Of a stretch of DNA of 8,902 nt, positions 6,793 to 8,902 are shown piece by piece. How positions within the stretch are numbered: position 1 is the first letter of the stretch; each line of letters begins with the position of its first letter. The DNA is from Ignavibacteriaceae bacterium (GTDB lineage Bacteria; Bacteroidota; Ignavibacteria; Ignavibacteriales; Ignavibacteriaceae): the NCBI GenBank assembly GCA_025455085.1, contig JALONF010000086.1, forward strand, positions 1 to 8,902. The letters run 5' to 3'. The notes under the pieces are model-generated. The model ran no database searches and had not been told where the DNA came from. It saw only the letters and a program-made list of their open reading frames with translations. The position numbers and the translations under genes are program-made.

Positions 6793-7573
6793 CGGACATT
6801 ATCTTCGGGATTGTGTTGTAGTATAAATCTGCAAGTTCATCAAGTGAAACTTTTATATCGCCATTTATCAATAAACTCGAACCGCCAACTGTCCCAAGAT
6901 AATTGAATGGCAGATCGATTGAATGAAAGAGTTTTTCAAACTCAGATTTTTTATTGGGCGAGACGGAAATAATAATTCTTGATTGAGTTTCGGAGAAGTA
7001 TGAAAAATCTTTTCTTGATTTGATAGGGATAATTGCTTTCGCACCAAGCTTTTTTTCTTCATTGATAATGCAGCATTCGGCAAGTGCACAAACGATTCCG
7101 CCTTCTGAAATATCATGTGCGGAGTTTATTAATTTCTTCCTGATAAGCTCGAGAACAGTGTCTTGTAACTTCTTTTCAGTTGAAAGATTAAGCTGCGGTG
7201 AATTACCTTCAACTTTTTTGTGTATGACTTTTAGATATTCACTTCCTCCGAGCTCTTCTTGATCTTCACCTAAAACGTAAATTAAATCTCCTTCGCTTTT
7301 AAAGTAAGAAGTTGTGATGTGCGAAAGGTCTTCAACTAAGCCGAGCATACCTATAGTTGGGGTTGGATAGACTGCTCTATCCGGTGATTCATTGTAAAAA
7401 CTTACATTACCACCAGTAACCGGAGTATCAAAGAACTTGCAGGCTTCACCCATTCCGGCAATTGCTTCAGCGAACTGCCAGTAAATTTCAGGTTTGTATG
7501 GATTACCAAAGTTAAGACAATTAGTTATTGCTAATGGAATTCCTCCCGAACAAACAATGTTTCTTGCTGATTC
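6782..7573 (-). CDS. purL: purL fragment 3, C-terminal piece
   Basis: PurL homology restarts at ESARNIVCSGGIPLAITNC and runs to the natural end. It contains LNFGNPYKPEIYWQF, the DTPVTGGNVSFYNES loop, the AHDISEGGIVCALAECC segment and a SRIIISV strand. The first ATG is at 7453-7451, inside the domain, so any separate product would lack the start of the second half. An in-frame TAA lies just upstream of the scar. The stop (TAA, 6784-6782) overlaps the GTG start of the YihY-family gene. Confidence 0.8.
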   Translation of the reverse strand, partial: ESARNIVCSGGIPLAITNCLNFGNPYKPEIYWQFAEAIAGMGEACKFFDTPVTGGNVSFYNESPDRAVYPTPTIGMLGLVEDLSHITTSYFKSEGDLIYVLGEDQEELGGSEYLKVIHKKVEGNSPQLNLSTEKKLQDTVLELIRKKLINSAHDISEGGIVCALAECCIINEEKKLGAKAIIPIKSRKDFSYFSETQSRIIISVSPNKKSEFEKLFHSIDLPFNYLGTVGGSSLLINGDIKVSLDELADLYYNTIPKIMSGEK

Positions 7574-8541
7574 GTTCCTTTAATATAAATTACTGCAGAA
7601 TCACAACCGGGACCGACGATAGTATTTGTTCTCACCATTGAATCGTACTGTTCGTAGACCCATCTTTTAGAAGCAATGTTTGGTGAAGAAAAAACTTTTA
7701 AAAAAGTCTCCTGAATGTCTGTAGGTTCAGACAAAGATGAAATATCAAATTTTCTTTTTTCTTTTATGTAAGAGGGTTCTTTTTGTTCACGAATGTAAAC
7801 CGGTGCTCCACCTCCGAGTACTAAATCAAAGGGAGGAAGTTCTGCTTCTATTTTTCCTTTGTAGTTGATAAAGAGTTTATCTTCATTTATTACTTCACCA
7901 ATTATCTCACAATGAAGATCCCATTTTTCAAAGACTTCACTCACTCTGTCTTCGTAACCTTTTTTCACAACGCACAACATTCTTTCCTGACTTTCAGAAA
8001 GCATAATTTCATATGCACTCATACCCTCTTCCCGCAGCGGAACTTTATCGAGATTTATTTTCATCCCCGAACTTCCCTTTGCACTCATCTCAGTAGTTGA
8101 ACAGGAAATTCCCGCAGCACCCATATCCTGAATTCCAATTAGATAACCTTTGCGGATAATTTCAAGAGATGCTTCAAGCAAAAGTTTTTCTGTGAAAGGA
8201 TCACCAACCTGAACTGATGGACGTTTCGATTCCGATTTTTCTGATAGCTCTTCTGATGCAAAAGTAGCTCCGTGTATTCCATCTCTTCCTGTTGAAGAAC
8301 CAACAATCATCACAGGATTACCTTCACCTTTTGCAACCGCACTTGCGAAAGTATTCGTTTTCACAATTCCAACTGCCATTGCATTCACTAAAGGATTGAG
8401 CTGGTATGATTCATCAAAATAAACTTCGCCGGCAACGGTTGGAACTCCAAAACTGTTCCCGTAATCACCGATGCCTTTTACAACTCCGGCAAAAAGATAT
8501 CTTGTTCTTGCATCATCTAAATTTCCGAATCGAAGTGAATT
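7531..8541 (-). CDS. purL: purL fragment 2, central piece
   Basis: The frame resumes after the duplication with LRFGNLDDARTRYLF, continues through the GVPTVAGEVYFDESYQLNP segment, and includes a GTG at 8388-8386 as the first usual start codon. It carries GSSTGRDGIHGATF, VQVGDPFTEKLLLEA, the QDMGAAGISCSTTEMSAKG loop, the LSESQERML motif and LGGGAPVY, all typical of the first half and linker of PurL. Homology ends at IKGTN near 7570, after which the frame gives about a dozen unrelated residues and a TAG at 7533-7531. With no visible Shine-Dalgarno it may not be translated separately. Confidence 0.8.
   Translation of the reverse strand, partial: NSLRFGNLDDARTRYLFAGVVKGIGDYGNSFGVPTVAGEVYFDESYQLNPLVNAMAVGIVKTNTFASAVAKGEGNPVMIVGSSTGRDGIHGATFASEELSEKSESKRPSVQVGDPFTEKLLLEASLEIIRKGYLIGIQDMGAAGISCSTTEMSAKGSSGMKINLDKVPLREEGMSAYEIMLSESQERMLCVVKKGYEDRVSEVFEKWDLHCEIIGEVINEDKLFINYKGKIEAELPPFDLVLGGGAPVYIREQKEPSYIKEKRKFDISSLSEPTDIQETFLKVFSSPNIASKRWVYEQYDSMVRTNTIVGPGCDSAVIYIKGTNQQETLFVREEFH
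7568..7576 (-). other. Deletion scar in purL (about 80 bp missing)
   Basis: Around the bases GGAACGAATCA (minus strand) the protein homology jumps from the IKGT strand to the ESARN helix, and the reading frame changes at the same point. From memory of the family, about 26-28 conserved residues (the DGNxR...LDP...GG segment) are missing. Frame arithmetic requires a missing length of 1 modulo 3, for example 79 or 82 bp. Confidence 0.75.
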
Positions 8542-8902
8542 AGTGAATTTAGTGATGCTATAGGTCGAGCGCCCATTGTGAAAATATCTCTCATAATCCC
8601 ACCAACTCCGGTTGCGGCACCCTGATAAGGTTCAACTGCGGAAGGATGATTGTGACTTTCAATTTTAAATGCAACTGCTAATCCATCCCCGATATCAACA
8701 AGTCCGGCATTTTCTTCTCCGGCTCCAACGAGTAATCTTCCCCCACTTCTTGGTAAGGTTTTTAATTGTGCAATTGAATTTTTATAGCTGCAGTGCTCAC
8801 TCCACATCACACTGAAAATTCCAAGTTCAGTAAAGGTGGGAGTTCTGCCAGGTATTTTCAAAATTCTTTCGTATTCTTCTTTATTGAGACCATGCTCTAT
8901 TG
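8517..8902 (-). CDS. purL: purL fragment 1, N-terminal piece
   Basis: Open from the right edge to the TAG at 8519-8517. The edge codons read IEHGLNKEEYERI, so the coding region clearly enters from outside the window and the TTG at 8861-8859 is not the start. The piece contains FSVMWSEHCSYK with the catalytic loop His, the ESHNHPSAVEPYQGAATG nucleotide-binding segment, and MRDIFTMGARPIASLNSL. PurL homology ends at the 8-bp duplication; the last few residues (IHFDSEI) are frameshifted. Confidence 0.8.
   Translation of the reverse strand, partial: IEHGLNKEEYERILKIPGRTPTFTELGIFSVMWSEHCSYKNSIAQLKTLPRSGGRLLVGAGEENAGLVDIGDGLAVAFKIESHNHPSAVEPYQGAATGVGGIMRDIFTMGARPIASLNSLIHFDSEI
8534..8549. repeat. 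Perfect 8-bp tandem duplication breaking purL
   Basis: AGTGAATT occurs twice head to tail at 8534-8541 and 8542-8549. A degenerate third copy (AGTGATG) follows at 8551-8557. Removing one copy restores ASLNSLRFGNLDDA in a single frame, which is the expected PurL sequence. Confidence 0.93.

Larger units (their letters stand above)
6782..8902 (-). pseudogene. purL: purL, phosphoribosylformylglycinamidine synthase large subunit, 5'-partial and broken twice
   Basis: PurL converts FGAR to FGAM in purine biosynthesis, here the short form that works with PurS and PurQ. The three reading-frame pieces align end to end with one PurL. The first codons, perhaps 20-25, lie beyond the right edge. Two lesions break the frame. 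An 8-bp tandem duplication at 8534-8549 shifts it after the ASLNSL motif, giving a stop at 8519-8517. About 27 residues are missing near 7568-7576, where the DSAVIYIKGT segment runs straight into ESARNIVCSG; the missing length must be 1 modulo 3. As read, no full PurL can be made. All other genes here are intact. This may be a true null allele or a local assembly error. Confidence 0.85.

Noticed and set aside
7531..8541. Programmed frameshifting as the explanation for the split purL frames.
   Set aside because: One break is an exact 8-bp duplication and the other removes conserved residues; neither shows a slippery site, and PurL is not known to use recoding.
1..8902. CRISPR arrays, tRNA or rRNA genes, transposases, or an unknown defence-like system.
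   Set aside because: No spaced repeat array, RNA gene or transposase is visible; the window is explained by purL, yihY and a nos cluster.

Overview
All recognisable genes lie on the minus strand. The DNA is AT-rich, judged by eye. The window carries most of a clade II (Sec-type, 'atypical') nitrous oxide reductase gene cluster next to a purine biosynthesis gene. The gene types suggest the Ignavibacteria/Chlorobi side of the Bacteroidota group: a clade II nos cluster with a lipoprotein cytochrome c, a short PurL of the PurS/PurQ/PurL type rather than the long fused enzyme, and AT-rich codon use. That placement is an inference from family knowledge, not a search result.

In the direction of transcription (high to low coordinates), the window opens with purL (FGAM synthase large subunit, 8902 to 6782). 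Its 5' end lies outside the window, and it is broken twice: by a perfect 8-bp tandem duplication at 8534-8549 and by a deletion of about 80 bp at about 7568-7576. A six-helix YihY/BrkB-family membrane protein (6792-5791) follows, with its GTG start overlapping the purL stop. A 100-bp intergenic region then holds a good sigma70-like promoter and a small dyad.

The nos cluster follows: a lipoprotein cytochrome c (5690-5163), nosZ (5143-3188), a four-helix membrane protein (3130-2537), nosL (2544-2080), nosD (2001-760) and nosF (763-56). An intrinsic terminator-like hairpin sits between nosZ and the four-helix protein. A REP-like palindrome lies just after nosF at the left edge. The ABC permease partner nosY is not in the window, but only 55 bp remain beyond nosF, so its absence cannot be claimed.

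Together, the cytochrome c would pass electrons to NosZ, which reduces N2O to N2 with its CuA and CuZ centres. NosL delivers copper, and NosD with NosF (and normally NosY) supports CuZ assembly. The four-helix protein is a conserved neighbour of unknown function in clusters of this type. NosZ retains all seven CuZ histidines and the CuA side-chain ligands, so it looks functional.
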